Assembly (NCBI GenBank): GCA_046299555.1
Contig: JBKBHS010000002.1
Location: 248,001-312,000 of the forward strand
Length of the DNA: 64,000 nt
DNA from: CALKJP01 sp046299555
Lineage (GTDB): Bacteria > Bacteroidota > Bacteroidia > JACCXN01
Direction of reading: 5' to 3'
Shown here: piece after piece, positions 26,051 through 34,772 of the stretch
Layout: every line of letters begins with the position of its first letter
Position numbering within the stretch: the stretch's first letter is position 1
Program-made: the position numbers and the translations under genes
The notes under the pieces: model-generated
Databases searched by the model: none
What the model saw: the letters and a program-made list of their open reading frames with translations, nothing else
What the model was told of the DNA's origin: nothing

Positions 26051-26806
26051 TTAATTATTTGATGATAAACTAACTTTATATCGAGGCGCCAACTTAATAT
26101 TTACTCCCAACGAAAACATAAATGGGCTAAAACTATATGTAATGGGCATGGTTGGCATAGCAAAACCTGTTTGTGCAAATACTTTAACACTTTTATATCC
26201 TGCACGGGCTGTTAATGCAGGCTCTATAAACATATTAGCACTTCTATTGGGTAAATTTCCATAGTTAATAGGAGAATCAGATTTAAAGTTGTAATAATCT
26301 AAATATGACCAACGAATACTTGCTGCTAATTCAAATATATTAGAAACAAATCCAATAGATGGTTGAACAAAAATTTTATTAAAATCAACTCTGTTAAATG
26401 AGTTTAATTCAATCCAATAATCATTTTGATTGTATGCTTTACCCATTCCAAATCCTGAATAAATTTCGCCTATAAAATTTTCTCCTAAATGCGAGAAATA
26501 TCCAATTCCAGCTTCACCAAAATTATTTTCAATTCTACTAATACCTGTTGGAGTTGTAACATTAGCATTATAAAAACTACCATTAACCATTACAGCAAAA
26601 TGTTCAGTAACAGAATATGCAGCTTGTATATTAGCACCATTACTGCTTGCTCCGGCATTTACCGATAATTCATTTTTTTCTTTAAACAAAGGAACATTTA
26701 CAGTGTTTGGTCTATACAATGTTGAACACGAAGAAAAAACAAATACAACACACACAACAATTGTTAAATTGTAATTTCTCTGAAAAAATAATTTGCACTT
26801 TTGCAT
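26051..26806 (-). CDS. Outer-membrane-like lipoprotein of unknown function
   Basis: A 251-residue protein with a lipoprotein-type signal sequence (LTIVVCVVFVFSSCSTLYRPN, cleavage before Cys28 likely). The rest alternates hydrophobic and polar residues in strand-sized blocks with many glycines (NEAFGEAGIGYF-like segments, IGEIYSGFGMGKAYN, LTARAGYKSVKVFAQTG, MFSLGVNIKLAPRYKVSLS), typical of a small beta-barrel. No family recognised. Its promoter overlaps that of the divergent metallophosphoesterase gene. Confidence 0.6.
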   Translation of the reverse strand: MQKCKLFFQRNYNLTIVVCVVFVFSSCSTLYRPNTVNVPLFKEKNELSVNAGASSNGANIQAAYSVTEHFAVMVNGSFYNANVTTPTGISRIENNFGEAGIGYFSHLGENFIGEIYSGFGMGKAYNQNDYWIELNSFNRVDFNKIFVQPSIGFVSNIFELAASIRWSYLDYYNFKSDSPINYGNLPNRSANMFIEPALTARAGYKSVKVFAQTGFAMPTMPITYSFSPFMFSLGVNIKLAPRYKVSLSSNN

Positions 26807-26821
26807 AAAACAATAGATTTG
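26792..26821 (+). promoter_or_regulatory. Promoter of the metallophosphoesterase gene
   Basis: TTTG (26792-26795), 18-base spacer, TAGATTTG (26814-26821); predicted start near 26825, 22 bases before the ATG. The -33 region lies inside the first codons of the divergent gene. Confidence 0.7.
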
Positions 26822-26836
26822 TTGAGTACTAATTTA

Positions 26837-26844
26837 CAAAAATA
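26837..26844 (-). promoter_or_regulatory. -7 box for the divergent beta-barrel lipoprotein gene
   Basis: Minus-strand TATTTTTG fits TAnnTTTG; predicted start near 26833, 27 bases before the ATG at 26806. It overlaps the transcribed leader of the divergent metallophosphoesterase gene. Confidence 0.6.
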
Positions 26845-26846
26845 AT

Positions 26847-28079
26847 ATGGCCTGGCGCATTATTTTCTTTTTTATAATGGCACTTCTCATAGAGATTTAT
26901 TTTTTTCAAGCAATTAAAACTGTTTTTAAAAACTCTATGAAAACAACAAAACGTTGGATTTGGAGAACTTATTATATAACTTCTGCAATTAGTTTAATTT
27001 ATATTTTAACAGCATTAATTATTCCTATTTCTGAATGGTCGCAGTTTTTTAGAGTATATGTTACATCTTTTTTATTTATTGTGGTATTTTCTAAAATGAT
27101 GGGGCTGCCCTTTTTAATTGCTGATGATTTTTGGAGAGCCGGAAAATGGACAATAAAAAAAATTACTAAGTCCAATAATACTATTAGCAGAAAAGAATTT
27201 TTGTCAAAAACAGCTATATTTTTTGCCGGAATACCTTTTGCCACCTTGATTTATGGCATGTTTAAAGGAGCTTTTGATTTTAAAATTTTTCAAGAAAAAA
27301 TTATCTCTCCACAATTTCCGGCAGCTTTTAACGGTTTAAAAATTGTTCAAATATCCGATTTACATTTAGGGAGCTTTACATCTTCTGAACCTTTAGAAAA
27401 AGCAATAGATTTAATTAATCAGCAGGAAGCTGATTATATTTTATTTACCGGAGATTTAGTAAATGAAAAAACTGATGAGGCTTATCCATTTATAGAAACA
27501 TTAAAAAAAATAAAAGCAAAATATGGTATTTATTCTGTGTTAGGCAATCATGATTATGGCGATTATATTCAATGGCCAAGCGAAAAAGCCAAGCTTGAAA
27601 ATTTAAAAGCCATGCATAAAGTTCATCGCGATTTAGGATGGAAATTATTATTAAATGAACATGAAGTTATAGAAAAAAATGGCGAAAAACTTGCCATAAT
27701 TGGTGTTGAAAACTGGGGCATGGGACGTTTCCCAAAATACGGAAAAATGGATATTGCCTATAAGGGAACCGAAAATATTCCTTTTAAAATTTTATTATCT
27801 CACGACCCATCTCATTGGGATAATCAAATAAAAAGAGAATACAAAGACGTTAATTTGATGCTATCCGGACATACTCACGGAATGCAATTTGGAATAGAAA
27901 TTCCCGGATTTAAATGGAGCCCGGTTCAGTATGTATATAAACAATGGGCTGGTTTGTATGAAGAAAATAATCAATTATTGTATGTTAATAGAGGCTTAGG
28001 TTTTATTGGTTATGCCGGTCGTGTTGGTATTATGCCCGAAATAACAGTATTGGAATTTTACAATTCAGAATATTCGTAA
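26847..28079 (+). CDS. Membrane-anchored metallophosphoesterase (calcineurin-like)
   Basis: A 410-residue protein with four predicted N-terminal helices (residues 1-150), then a calcineurin-like phosphoesterase domain from about residue 165. All five metal-binding blocks are visible: ISDLHLGSF, FTGDLVNE, LGNHDYGDY, LLSHDPSHW and LSGHTHGMQFG. YaeI-like relatives act on membrane-derived nucleotide-lipid substrates, for example in lipid A or UDP-sugar metabolism, but the substrate here is unknown. It has its own promoter with a short leader. Confidence 0.9.
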   Translation: MAWRIIFFFIMALLIEIYFFQAIKTVFKNSMKTTKRWIWRTYYITSAISLIYILTALIIPISEWSQFFRVYVTSFLFIVVFSKMMGLPFLIADDFWRAGKWTIKKITKSNNTISRKEFLSKTAIFFAGIPFATLIYGMFKGAFDFKIFQEKIISPQFPAAFNGLKIVQISDLHLGSFTSSEPLEKAIDLINQQEADYILFTGDLVNEKTDEAYPFIETLKKIKAKYGIYSVLGNHDYGDYIQWPSEKAKLENLKAMHKVHRDLGWKLLLNEHEVIEKNGEKLAIIGVENWGMGRFPKYGKMDIAYKGTENIPFKILLSHDPSHWDNQIKREYKDVNLMLSGHTHGMQFGIEIPGFKWSPVQYVYKQWAGLYEENNQLLYVNRGLGFIGYAGRVGIMPEITVLEFYNSEYS

Positions 28080-28156
28080 AATGAAAATCAAAATTCAATA
28101 AATTTTATCAATAAGCTTATAAATAAAATTTATAATTTCAATTATCTAATTTATTG

Positions 28157-28164
28157 TAGCTTTG
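28157..28164 (+). promoter_or_regulatory. -7 box for the cytochrome c peroxidase gene
   Basis: TAGCTTTG fits TAnnTTTG; predicted start about 16 bases before the ATG at 28184. No TTG at the -33 position. Confidence 0.55.
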
Positions 28165-28183
28165 TATGTATAAATAAAATATT

Positions 28184-29245
28184 ATGAAGCATCGTAAATA
28201 TTTAATTGGATTATCGGCCATTTTATTTTTAGCATCATGTGGCAGTAATAACGAAGAATTATCTCCCGAACAAAAGGAAAGCGCTCGTTATGATGTTTTG
28301 TTAAAAGATAAGCTGTCTGATTTTCGAATTTTACCAACATCAGCTAATAATCCAAATAATGAAGTTACGGAAGCTAAAGTTCAATTAGGACATGTTTTAT
28401 ATTTTGACAAACGATTATCAAAAGATGGAAATATAAGCTGTAATTCATGCCACAATCTTTCCACATTTGGTGTTGATAACCTGCCAACAAGCCCGGGCGA
28501 TGCAGGTAAAAATGGAGATAGAAACTCACCCACTGTTTTAAATGCAGCATTACATACAGTTCAATTTTGGGACGGAAGAGCTGCTGATGTTGAACAACAA
28601 GCCGGCATGCCTATTTTAAATCCTATAGAAATGGCAATTCCTAATGAGAAATTTTTAATTGATAGATTGTCGCAAATAGAAATGTATAAAACCTTGTTTA
28701 AAAATGCATATCCAAACGATGCTAATCCTATTACATATGAAAATTTACGTAAAGCAATTGCTGCTTTTGAACGTAAATTATTAACTCCATCGCGTTTTGA
28801 TGAATATTTAGCCGGTAAAGCTGATGCATTAACTTTAGAAGAGAAAAAAGGATTGATGACCTTTGTTTCAAGAGGTTGTAATTCGTGCCACAATGGACCT
28901 TTATTAGGAGGTAATTCTATTCAAAAATTTGGCGTATTTGGTAATTATTGGGAATATACCAAAAGCAAACACATTGATAAAGGCTTAGCTGCACAAACTG
29001 GTAACGATGCCGATTTATATAAATTTAAAGTACCATCGTTAAGAAATATTGCTAAAACAGCACCTTATTTTCACGATGGCAGTATAAATAGTTTAGAAGA
29101 GGCTGTTCGAATTATGGCTAAATCGCAACTAAACCAGCAGTTAACAGATAGTGAAATTAAAAATTTAGTTGCATTCTTAAATGCTTTAACCGGTGATATA
29201 CCCGAAGTTTACAAGAAAGAGCCTCAACAATTAGCTTCAAAATAA
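28184..29245 (+). CDS. Di-haem cytochrome c peroxidase (MauG family) lipoprotein
   Basis: A 353-residue periplasmic lipoprotein (lipobox FLASCG, Cys19). Two c-type haem attachment sites are present: CNSCH at residues 86-90 and CNSCH at residues 232-236. The order and length match bacterial di-haem cytochrome c peroxidases, which reduce hydrogen peroxide with electrons from a c-type cytochrome. The segments FDKRLSKDGNISCNSCHN and SPTVLNAALHTVQFWDGRA are family hallmarks, and KVPSLRNIAKTAPYFHDGS supplies a haem ligand region. It is a single-gene unit ending in a strong terminator. Confidence 0.93.
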   Translation: MKHRKYLIGLSAILFLASCGSNNEELSPEQKESARYDVLLKDKLSDFRILPTSANNPNNEVTEAKVQLGHVLYFDKRLSKDGNISCNSCHNLSTFGVDNLPTSPGDAGKNGDRNSPTVLNAALHTVQFWDGRAADVEQQAGMPILNPIEMAIPNEKFLIDRLSQIEMYKTLFKNAYPNDANPITYENLRKAIAAFERKLLTPSRFDEYLAGKADALTLEEKKGLMTFVSRGCNSCHNGPLLGGNSIQKFGVFGNYWEYTKSKHIDKGLAAQTGNDADLYKFKVPSLRNIAKTAPYFHDGSINSLEEAVRIMAKSQLNQQLTDSEIKNLVAFLNALTGDIPEVYKKEPQQLASK

Positions 29246-29265
29246 TTTAATGTTATAACATTTAT

Positions 29266-29302
29266 AAAAAATCCCCTCGATATTTCAATGAGGGGATTTT
29301 TT
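29266..29302 (+). terminator. Intrinsic terminator after the cytochrome c peroxidase gene
   Basis: A 13-bp stem AAAAAATCCCCTC / GAGGGGATTTTTT with an 11-base loop, T-tract on both strands, 20 bases after the stop codon. Confidence 0.92.
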
Positions 29303-29595
29303 ATTTATTTAACTCCAATTTAAGTCATTAAAAATTGCCTTTTTTGATTTTGCTATTAAACCTATGTTTTATTGTTTTATTTCCTAATTCTATATAATAA
29401 GTATTAATTAGATTCTCTCTTAATTAATACTTTAAGATTAAAATAAAATTCTGTAATTATTACAGTAAATTTTTGAAAATAAAGACAAAAAGACATGATC
29501 AATTTCATTTCTTATGCCATATTTTCTTGATTAAACTCATAATTTTTTATTGTATAAAGTTTGAGTATTGCAATACAACTAAATTTTGATTGTAT
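29303..29595. promoter_or_regulatory. Upstream region of clpB with three inverted repeats
   Basis: This non-coding, AT-rich stretch holds a 12-bp perfect inverted repeat with a 10-base loop (29399-29432), a palindrome CTGTAATTATTACAG (29451-29465) and a palindrome GTATTGCAATAC (29565-29576). A -7-like AAAGTTTG ends at 29563, so transcription would start inside the last palindrome. They are candidate operators for stress control. I see no CIRCE (TTAGCACTC-N9-GAGTGCTAA) element and no gene. Confidence 0.45.
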
Positions 29596-32232
29596 ATGAA
29601 CTTAAACAATTTTACCATTAAATCGCAAGAAGCTGTACAGCAAGCTATGCAAATAGCTGCTCAAAACAGCCAACAATATATCGAAACAGGTCATCTGTTA
29701 AAAGGTATATTAACCGTGGATGAAAACGTTACACCCTATTTATTTAAAAAACTAAACGTAAATCCACAAATAATTTCAAAAACAGTTGATAGTATTATTA
29801 ATTCCTACCCAAAGCAACAGGGAGGACAAACTTATCTTTCCAATAATGCCAATCAAGCTTTGATAAAAGCCAATAATTATTTATCAGAGTTTGGTGATGA
29901 GTTTGTTACCATAGAACATCTATTACTTGGAATATTGAGTGTGAAAGATAGCGTATCGCAAATGTTAAAAGATAGCGGTATAAATGAAAACGAGTTGAAA
30001 AAAGCCATTAAAGATTTGCGAAAAGGCTCAAGAGTTACCAGTCATAGTGCAGAAGAAACCTATAACTCATTAAATAAGTACGCCAAAAATCTAAATGATT
30101 TAGCTCGAAAAGGAAAACTTGACCCCGTTATTGGTCGTGATGAAGAAATAAGAAGAGTTTTAGAAATTTTATCACGCAGAACCAAAAATAATCCAATACT
30201 AGTTGGTGAGCCGGGAGTTGGTAAAACAGCAATTGCAGAAGGTTTAGCGCATAGAATTATAAATGGCGATGTACCCGAAAATTTAAAAACCAAACAAATT
30301 TTCTCATTAGATATGGGAGCTTTAGTGGCGGGTGCTAAATATAAAGGTGAATTCGAAGAACGTTTAAAGGCTGTAGTTAAAGAAGTAATAGATTCAGATG
30401 GAGAAATAATTCTCTTTATTGATGAAATTCATACATTGGTTGGTGCCGGTGGTGGCGAAGGAGCTATGGATGCTGCCAATATTTTAAAACCTGCCTTAGC
30501 TCGTGGAGAACTTCGTGCTATTGGAGCTACCACATTAAATGAATTTCAAAAATATTTTGAAAAAGATAAGGCCTTAGAAAGACGATTCCAAAAAGTAATG
30601 GTAGATGAACCTTCGGCCGAAGATGCTATTTCAATTCTTAGAGGAATTAAGGAAAAATATGAAACGCATCACAAAGTTCGTATAAAAGATGAAGCTATAA
30701 TAAGTGCAGTAGAACTTTCGCAACGCTACATTACGGATAGATTTTTACCGGATAAAGCCATTGACTTGATAGATGAAGCAGCTTCAAAACTTCGCTTGGA
30801 AATAAATTCCATGCCGGCCGAGTTAGATGAAGTGGAACGCAAAATTCGTCAACTTGAAATTGAACGCGAAGCCATTAAACGTGAAAATGATGAAAAAAAA
30901 TTAGCAGAACTAAACGAACAAATCGCCAACTTATCGGATGAAAGAAACCGTTTAAAAGCACAATGGCAAAGCGAAAAAGAAATTGTAGAAAATATTCAAA
31001 AAGCAAAAGCCAAAATTGAAGATTTAAAATTTGAAGCCGAACAAGCTGAACGTGCAGGCGATTATGGCAAAGTAGCCGAAATACGATATGGAAAAATTAA
31101 AGAAGTAGAAGCTGAACTCGAAAACTACAAAAGCAAATTAAATGAAATGCAATCTTCAGGTCATAAAATGATTAAAGAAGAAGTAGATGCTGAAGATATT
31201 GCAGGTGTAGTGGCACGTTGGACAGGTATTCCGGTAAGCAGAATGCTACAAAGCGAAAGAGAAAAATTATTACACTTAGAAGAAGAATTACACAAACGCG
31301 TAGTTGGACAAGATGAAGCCATTGCTGCAATTGCAGATGCTGTAAGAAGAAGCAGGGCCGGACTATCAGACGAAAAGAAACCCATAGGTTCGTTTATTTT
31401 CTTAGGGACAACGGGAGTCGGAAAAACCGAGTTAGCGAAAGCATTGGCAGAATTTTTATTTAATAACGAAAATGCCATGACACGAATTGATATGAGCGAA
31501 TATCAAGAACGTCATTCTGTTTCGCGCTTAGTAGGTGCACCTCCCGGATATGTTGGTTATGATGAAGGCGGACAACTGACCGAAGCCGTTCGAAGAAAAC
31601 CTTATTCGGTGGTTTTATTAGACGAAATTGAAAAAGCGCATCCGGATGTATTTAACATTTTACTACAAGTATTAGACGATGGACGATTAACTGATAATAA
31701 AGGGCGTGTGGTAAATTTTAAAAATACAATCATAATTATGACTTCGAACATGGGCTCACACATTATTCAAGAGAATTTTGAGCGCATGGAAGAATTTAAT
31801 AAAGAATTGATTATTGAAGAAACCAAAGCCCAAGTGATGGATTTATTGAAAAAATCAATACGTCCGGAATTTTTAAATCGAGTGGATGAAATCATCATGT
31901 TCCGTCCATTAGAGAAAAAAGATATTGAAGAAATTATTAAACTTCAATTAAAGCGCGTTCAAAACATGTTGTTAGAAAAGGATATAAAATTGGAATATAC
32001 TCCTTTCGCCTTAGAATGGATAGCTAAATTAGGTTACGATCCGCAATTTGGCGCCCGTCCATTAAAACGCGTAATTCAAAAATATGTGTTAAATGAATTA
32101 TCTAAACAAATACTTGCAGGAAAAGTTGAAAAAGATACCGTCATCATTTTAGACGTATTTGATGATATGGTAGTATTCAGAAATCCTGATAAAGAGAAAA
32201 ACGATAAGAAAAAACAAGATTTAGTTTCATAA
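29596..32232 (+). CDS. clpB: ATP-dependent chaperone ClpB
   Basis: An 878-residue hexameric disaggregase. In order: the Clp N-terminal domain (1-150), AAA1 with Walker A GEPGVGKTA near residue 205 and Walker B ILFIDEIH near 273, the long coiled-coil M domain (about 400-525) that separates ClpB from ClpA/ClpC, AAA2 with GTTGVGKTE near residue 605, and a ClpB D2-small domain. There is no IGF/L loop for ClpP binding that I can see. I use the ATG at 29596; an in-frame TTG two codons earlier is less likely. A convergent terminator follows at once. Confidence 0.97.
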   Translation: MNLNNFTIKSQEAVQQAMQIAAQNSQQYIETGHLLKGILTVDENVTPYLFKKLNVNPQIISKTVDSIINSYPKQQGGQTYLSNNANQALIKANNYLSEFGDEFVTIEHLLLGILSVKDSVSQMLKDSGINENELKKAIKDLRKGSRVTSHSAEETYNSLNKYAKNLNDLARKGKLDPVIGRDEEIRRVLEILSRRTKNNPILVGEPGVGKTAIAEGLAHRIINGDVPENLKTKQIFSLDMGALVAGAKYKGEFEERLKAVVKEVIDSDGEIILFIDEIHTLVGAGGGEGAMDAANILKPALARGELRAIGATTLNEFQKYFEKDKALERRFQKVMVDEPSAEDAISILRGIKEKYETHHKVRIKDEAIISAVELSQRYITDRFLPDKAIDLIDEAASKLRLEINSMPAELDEVERKIRQLEIEREAIKRENDEKKLAELNEQIANLSDERNRLKAQWQSEKEIVENIQKAKAKIEDLKFEAEQAERAGDYGKVAEIRYGKIKEVEAELENYKSKLNEMQSSGHKMIKEEVDAEDIAGVVARWTGIPVSRMLQSEREKLLHLEEELHKRVVGQDEAIAAIADAVRRSRAGLSDEKKPIGSFIFLGTTGVGKTELAKALAEFLFNNENAMTRIDMSEYQERHSVSRLVGAPPGYVGYDEGGQLTEAVRRKPYSVVLLDEIEKAHPDVFNILLQVLDDGRLTDNKGRVVNFKNTIIIMTSNMGSHIIQENFERMEEFNKELIIEETKAQVMDLLKKSIRPEFLNRVDEIIMFRPLEKKDIEEIIKLQLKRVQNMLLEKDIKLEYTPFALEWIAKLGYDPQFGARPLKRVIQKYVLNELSKQILAGKVEKDTVIILDVFDDMVVFRNPDKEKNDKKKQDLVS

Positions 32233-32263
32233 AAAAAGAGGCTCAAATTTGAGCCTCTTTTTT
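32232..32263. terminator. Bidirectional terminator between clpB and msrA
   Basis: A nearly perfect palindrome around GAGGCTCAAATTTGAGCCTC with A and T tracts on both flanks, placed between convergent stop codons. It overlaps the last base of clpB and the stop of msrA. Confidence 0.93.
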
Positions 32264-32906
32264 ATTTTAATTTATCACTAAAAACTTTTTTAAATTTTTC
32301 CATTTTTGGTTTAATCACATAAGTGCAATAAGGTTCGTATTGATTGTTATTATAATAATTTTGATGATAATCTTCTGCTATGTAAAATTCCGTAGCAGGC
32401 GAAATTTCAGTTACAATTGGATTATCAAAAACTTTTTGAGCATTTAATTCATTTTTTATTTTTTCAGCTAATTCTTTTTGATTTTCGTTATGATAAAATA
32501 TAACCGAACGATATTGTGTACCAACATCAGCTCCTTGCCTATTTAATGTTGTAGGATCATGGGTTTGAAAAAATACTTCCAATAAATCTTTATAGCTAAT
32601 AATTGAAGGATTGTATTTCAGTTGAATTACTTCTGCGTGACCCGTTAAACCGCTACATACTTCTCGATAGGTAGGATTTTTTATCTTCCCTCCCATATAT
32701 CCTGATTTTACTTCTTCTACCCCTTTTAATTGTTGAAAAATTGCTTCAACACACCAAAAGCATCCGGATCCAAAGGTAGCGGTTTCCATATTTTGTAAAT
32801 TTTTGTTTGATTGAATTTTTATGTCTGATTGTTTATTATTTAAATTCTGACTGCAAGAGGTAAAATAAAAACATATACCTGATAATAACAATAATTGTTT
32901 AAACAT
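32262..32906 (-). CDS. msrA: Peptide-methionine (S)-S-oxide reductase MsrA, lipoprotein form
   Basis: A 214-residue enzyme that reduces methionine-S-sulfoxide. The catalytic motif GCFWC has its nucleophile at Cys49, followed by GVEEVKSGYMGG, GLTGHAEVIQLKYNP, QGADVGTQYRSVIFYHN and the C-terminal EDYHQNYY. An N-terminal signal with lipobox (FYFTSCS, Cys18) indicates export, so it would repair oxidised envelope proteins. It lies 16 bases after the TrmH-type gene and is probably last in the transglycosylase-methyltransferase-msrA transcript. No MsrB domain is fused. Confidence 0.94.
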   Translation of the reverse strand: MFKQLLLLSGICFYFTSCSQNLNNKQSDIKIQSNKNLQNMETATFGSGCFWCVEAIFQQLKGVEEVKSGYMGGKIKNPTYREVCSGLTGHAEVIQLKYNPSIISYKDLLEVFFQTHDPTTLNRQGADVGTQYRSVIFYHNENQKELAEKIKNELNAQKVFDNPIVTEISPATEFYIAEDYHQNYYNNNQYEPYCTYVIKPKMEKFKKVFSDKLK

Positions 32907-32922
32907 AGATTTTAAACAGAAA

Positions 32923-33618
32923 TTAAAAGGAATTGTTTAAAATAAGTTGCTCTTTATAATATTTTAATAACTTTTTCCCGTTTCTGGCTGATTTTACATA
33001 CCATTCCAACGTTTTTTGGGCAATTTCATCATTCGATAATTGCCAATTAATAGCATTATCTTGCCTTAATTTAAGGGTTAAATGATGCAATATAATGGCA
33101 ACTGCTACCGATACGTTAAAACTTTCGGTAAATCCATAAATCGGTATTTTAACAAAATAATCGGCATGTTTTATAACCGTATCAGAAATACCCTCTTTTT
33201 CTGCCCCAAAAAAGAAAGCTGCCTTTTGTGTATAATCAAAATTTTCTAAAGCTATATCACTTTTATGCGGACTTGTTCCTACAATGGAATATCCATCTGC
33301 TTTTAATTTTTGAATGCAATCTAATGTAGGATTTTCACCTTTTTCATAGTAATAAATATCTGTCCATTTATTGGCTCCTTTAGCAATACGTTTTTGAATT
33401 TTATATTTTTCTTGCACATCTATAACATGCAAGTCTTGTAAACCAAAGCATTCGCAACTTCTAAGTACGGCATTTACATTGTGTGGATGAAAAATATTTT
33501 CAATCGCAACCGTAAAGTGTCGGGTCCGATTATTAAGTACTTTTTCTATCGCGGCTTTTCTTTTTTCGTTTAGATGATTACCGATTTTTTCGGTTAGAAT
33601 AGCTAATTCAGAATTCAT
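32923..33618 (-). CDS. SpoU/TrmH family RNA 2'-O-methyltransferase
   Basis: A 231-residue SPOUT enzyme that transfers methyl from SAM to a ribose 2'-OH, probably Gm18 of tRNA. The three family motifs are visible: NVNAVLRSCECFGL, FFFGAEKEGISDTVIKHADY and IPIYGFTESFNVSVAVAI. The N-terminal helix and C-terminal extension fit the TrmH group better than RlmB. It overlaps the preceding lytic transglycosylase gene by 4 bases (ATGA). The exact RNA target is inferred. Confidence 0.88.
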   Translation of the reverse strand: MNSELAILTEKIGNHLNEKRKAAIEKVLNNRTRHFTVAIENIFHPHNVNAVLRSCECFGLQDLHVIDVQEKYKIQKRIAKGANKWTDIYYYEKGENPTLDCIQKLKADGYSIVGTSPHKSDIALENFDYTQKAAFFFGAEKEGISDTVIKHADYFVKIPIYGFTESFNVSVAVAIILHHLTLKLRQDNAINWQLSNDEIAQKTLEWYVKSARNGKKLLKYYKEQLILNNSF

Positions 33619-34625
33619 TTTATGTTATCGTTTTCATTATCTTCTGAACTAAGCATAGCCGAAGAATTAACAGCATCAACTATTAAATCGGTACAATTAT
33701 TATAAATTATATCATTTAATTCAAACAACGAAGCTAATGCTATTTGAGTATAATTTTGCGATGCATTGCCAAAACCTCCTGCTTTAGTTTGCCATAATTG
33801 TTTAATTAATTCCATATTCCCTTCGCATGGTTGAATAACATCTACTGCTTTTGCAACATTGTAAGCACCTGCATGGTATATATGCAAAACCAAAAGTCTA
33901 AACCATAAATCGGTTGGATTGTATTCAATACCATATTTTTTTACAATAGAATCGGCATATGGAATACAAATGGTTCTAATTAATTTGGCAGCTGCATAAG
34001 CAGAGCGATCAAAATCTTTACGTTCATCAACATATTTATCAACTCTTAAACCCATATTTTTAGCTACTCCTTTCATTAGTTGAAATGAACCAAGTGCTCC
34101 TGCATTGGAACGTGCTGATTTACCAGGGCTTTCAATTAATAAAATAACTTGAGCATAAAATGGATCAGTGTTATTTTTTTCAAATATTTCAATTCCTCTG
34201 CTAATGGTAGGAATAGCATTTTTATAATCATAATAATGACCTTTACCCTCTGTAAAATAAATTTTTTCATCCGGTGCTAAACACCATTCATTACTAATGC
34301 TATCTCTTATTCTTGATTTTATGGAGTCAGGCAAAGAATTCCATTGTTTAGTAGAATATGTGGCTATCATTTTTCTATTGGATGCAATATTTAATACACC
34401 CGAATCAGGAGATAATTTCATTACATATCTCCAAAATTTAGGTTGCGCTAATGTATCCCATCGCTCGGTATATAAACGATAATCTTGTACAAAATAATAC
34501 GATAAGCTATCGTGCAATCCGCTTACGATAATTTTTTCGTAAGGGGCTTGCATGGGTTGCGAATAGTTTATTTTAGCAATTATTAATAATAATGCTATAA
34601 ATATATGTCTTAAAAATATGCTCAT
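33615..34625 (-). CDS. Exported lytic transglycosylase (SLT domain)
   Basis: A 336-residue periplasmic enzyme with a signal peptide (MSIFLRHIFIALLLIIAKINYS). The SLT domain, about residues 150-290, has the catalytic Glu in LLIESPGKSARSNAGALGSF, the conserved SFQLMKGVAKNMGL and AYNVAKAVD. Such enzymes cut the glycan strand of peptidoglycan and form 1,6-anhydroMurNAc. The -7 box TAAATTTG ends only a few bases before its ATG. It begins an operon with a SpoU methyltransferase and msrA. Confidence 0.87.
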   Translation of the reverse strand: MSIFLRHIFIALLLIIAKINYSQPMQAPYEKIIVSGLHDSLSYYFVQDYRLYTERWDTLAQPKFWRYVMKLSPDSGVLNIASNRKMIATYSTKQWNSLPDSIKSRIRDSISNEWCLAPDEKIYFTEGKGHYYDYKNAIPTISRGIEIFEKNNTDPFYAQVILLIESPGKSARSNAGALGSFQLMKGVAKNMGLRVDKYVDERKDFDRSAYAAAKLIRTICIPYADSIVKKYGIEYNPTDLWFRLLVLHIYHAGAYNVAKAVDVIQPCEGNMELIKQLWQTKAGGFGNASQNYTQIALASLFELNDIIYNNCTDLIVDAVNSSAMLSSEDNENDNIK

Positions 34626-34629
34626 GTTT

Positions 34630-34637
34630 CAAATTTA
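34630..34637 (-). promoter_or_regulatory. -7 box abutting the lytic transglycosylase start
   Basis: Minus-strand TAAATTTG fits TAnnTTTG. It ends 4 bases upstream of the ATG at 34625, so the predicted mRNA would be leaderless. No -33 element at 17-23 bases. Confidence 0.5.
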
Positions 34638-34747
34638 ACGGCACATTTAATGTTTTATGTTTCCAAGCACTACAATTTATTAACAAATGCTTTTTAATTT
34701 CACTTATCGATAAACGAATTTATTCCAACAAGGGTTACAAAATGAAT

Positions 34748-34755
34748 TAATTTTG
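34748..34755 (+). promoter_or_regulatory. -7 box for the RluE-like gene
   Basis: TAATTTTG fits TAnnTTTG; predicted start about 14 bases before the ATG at 34773. -33 not evident. Confidence 0.5.
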
Positions 34756-34772
34756 TGAAAATTTAATTTTAA

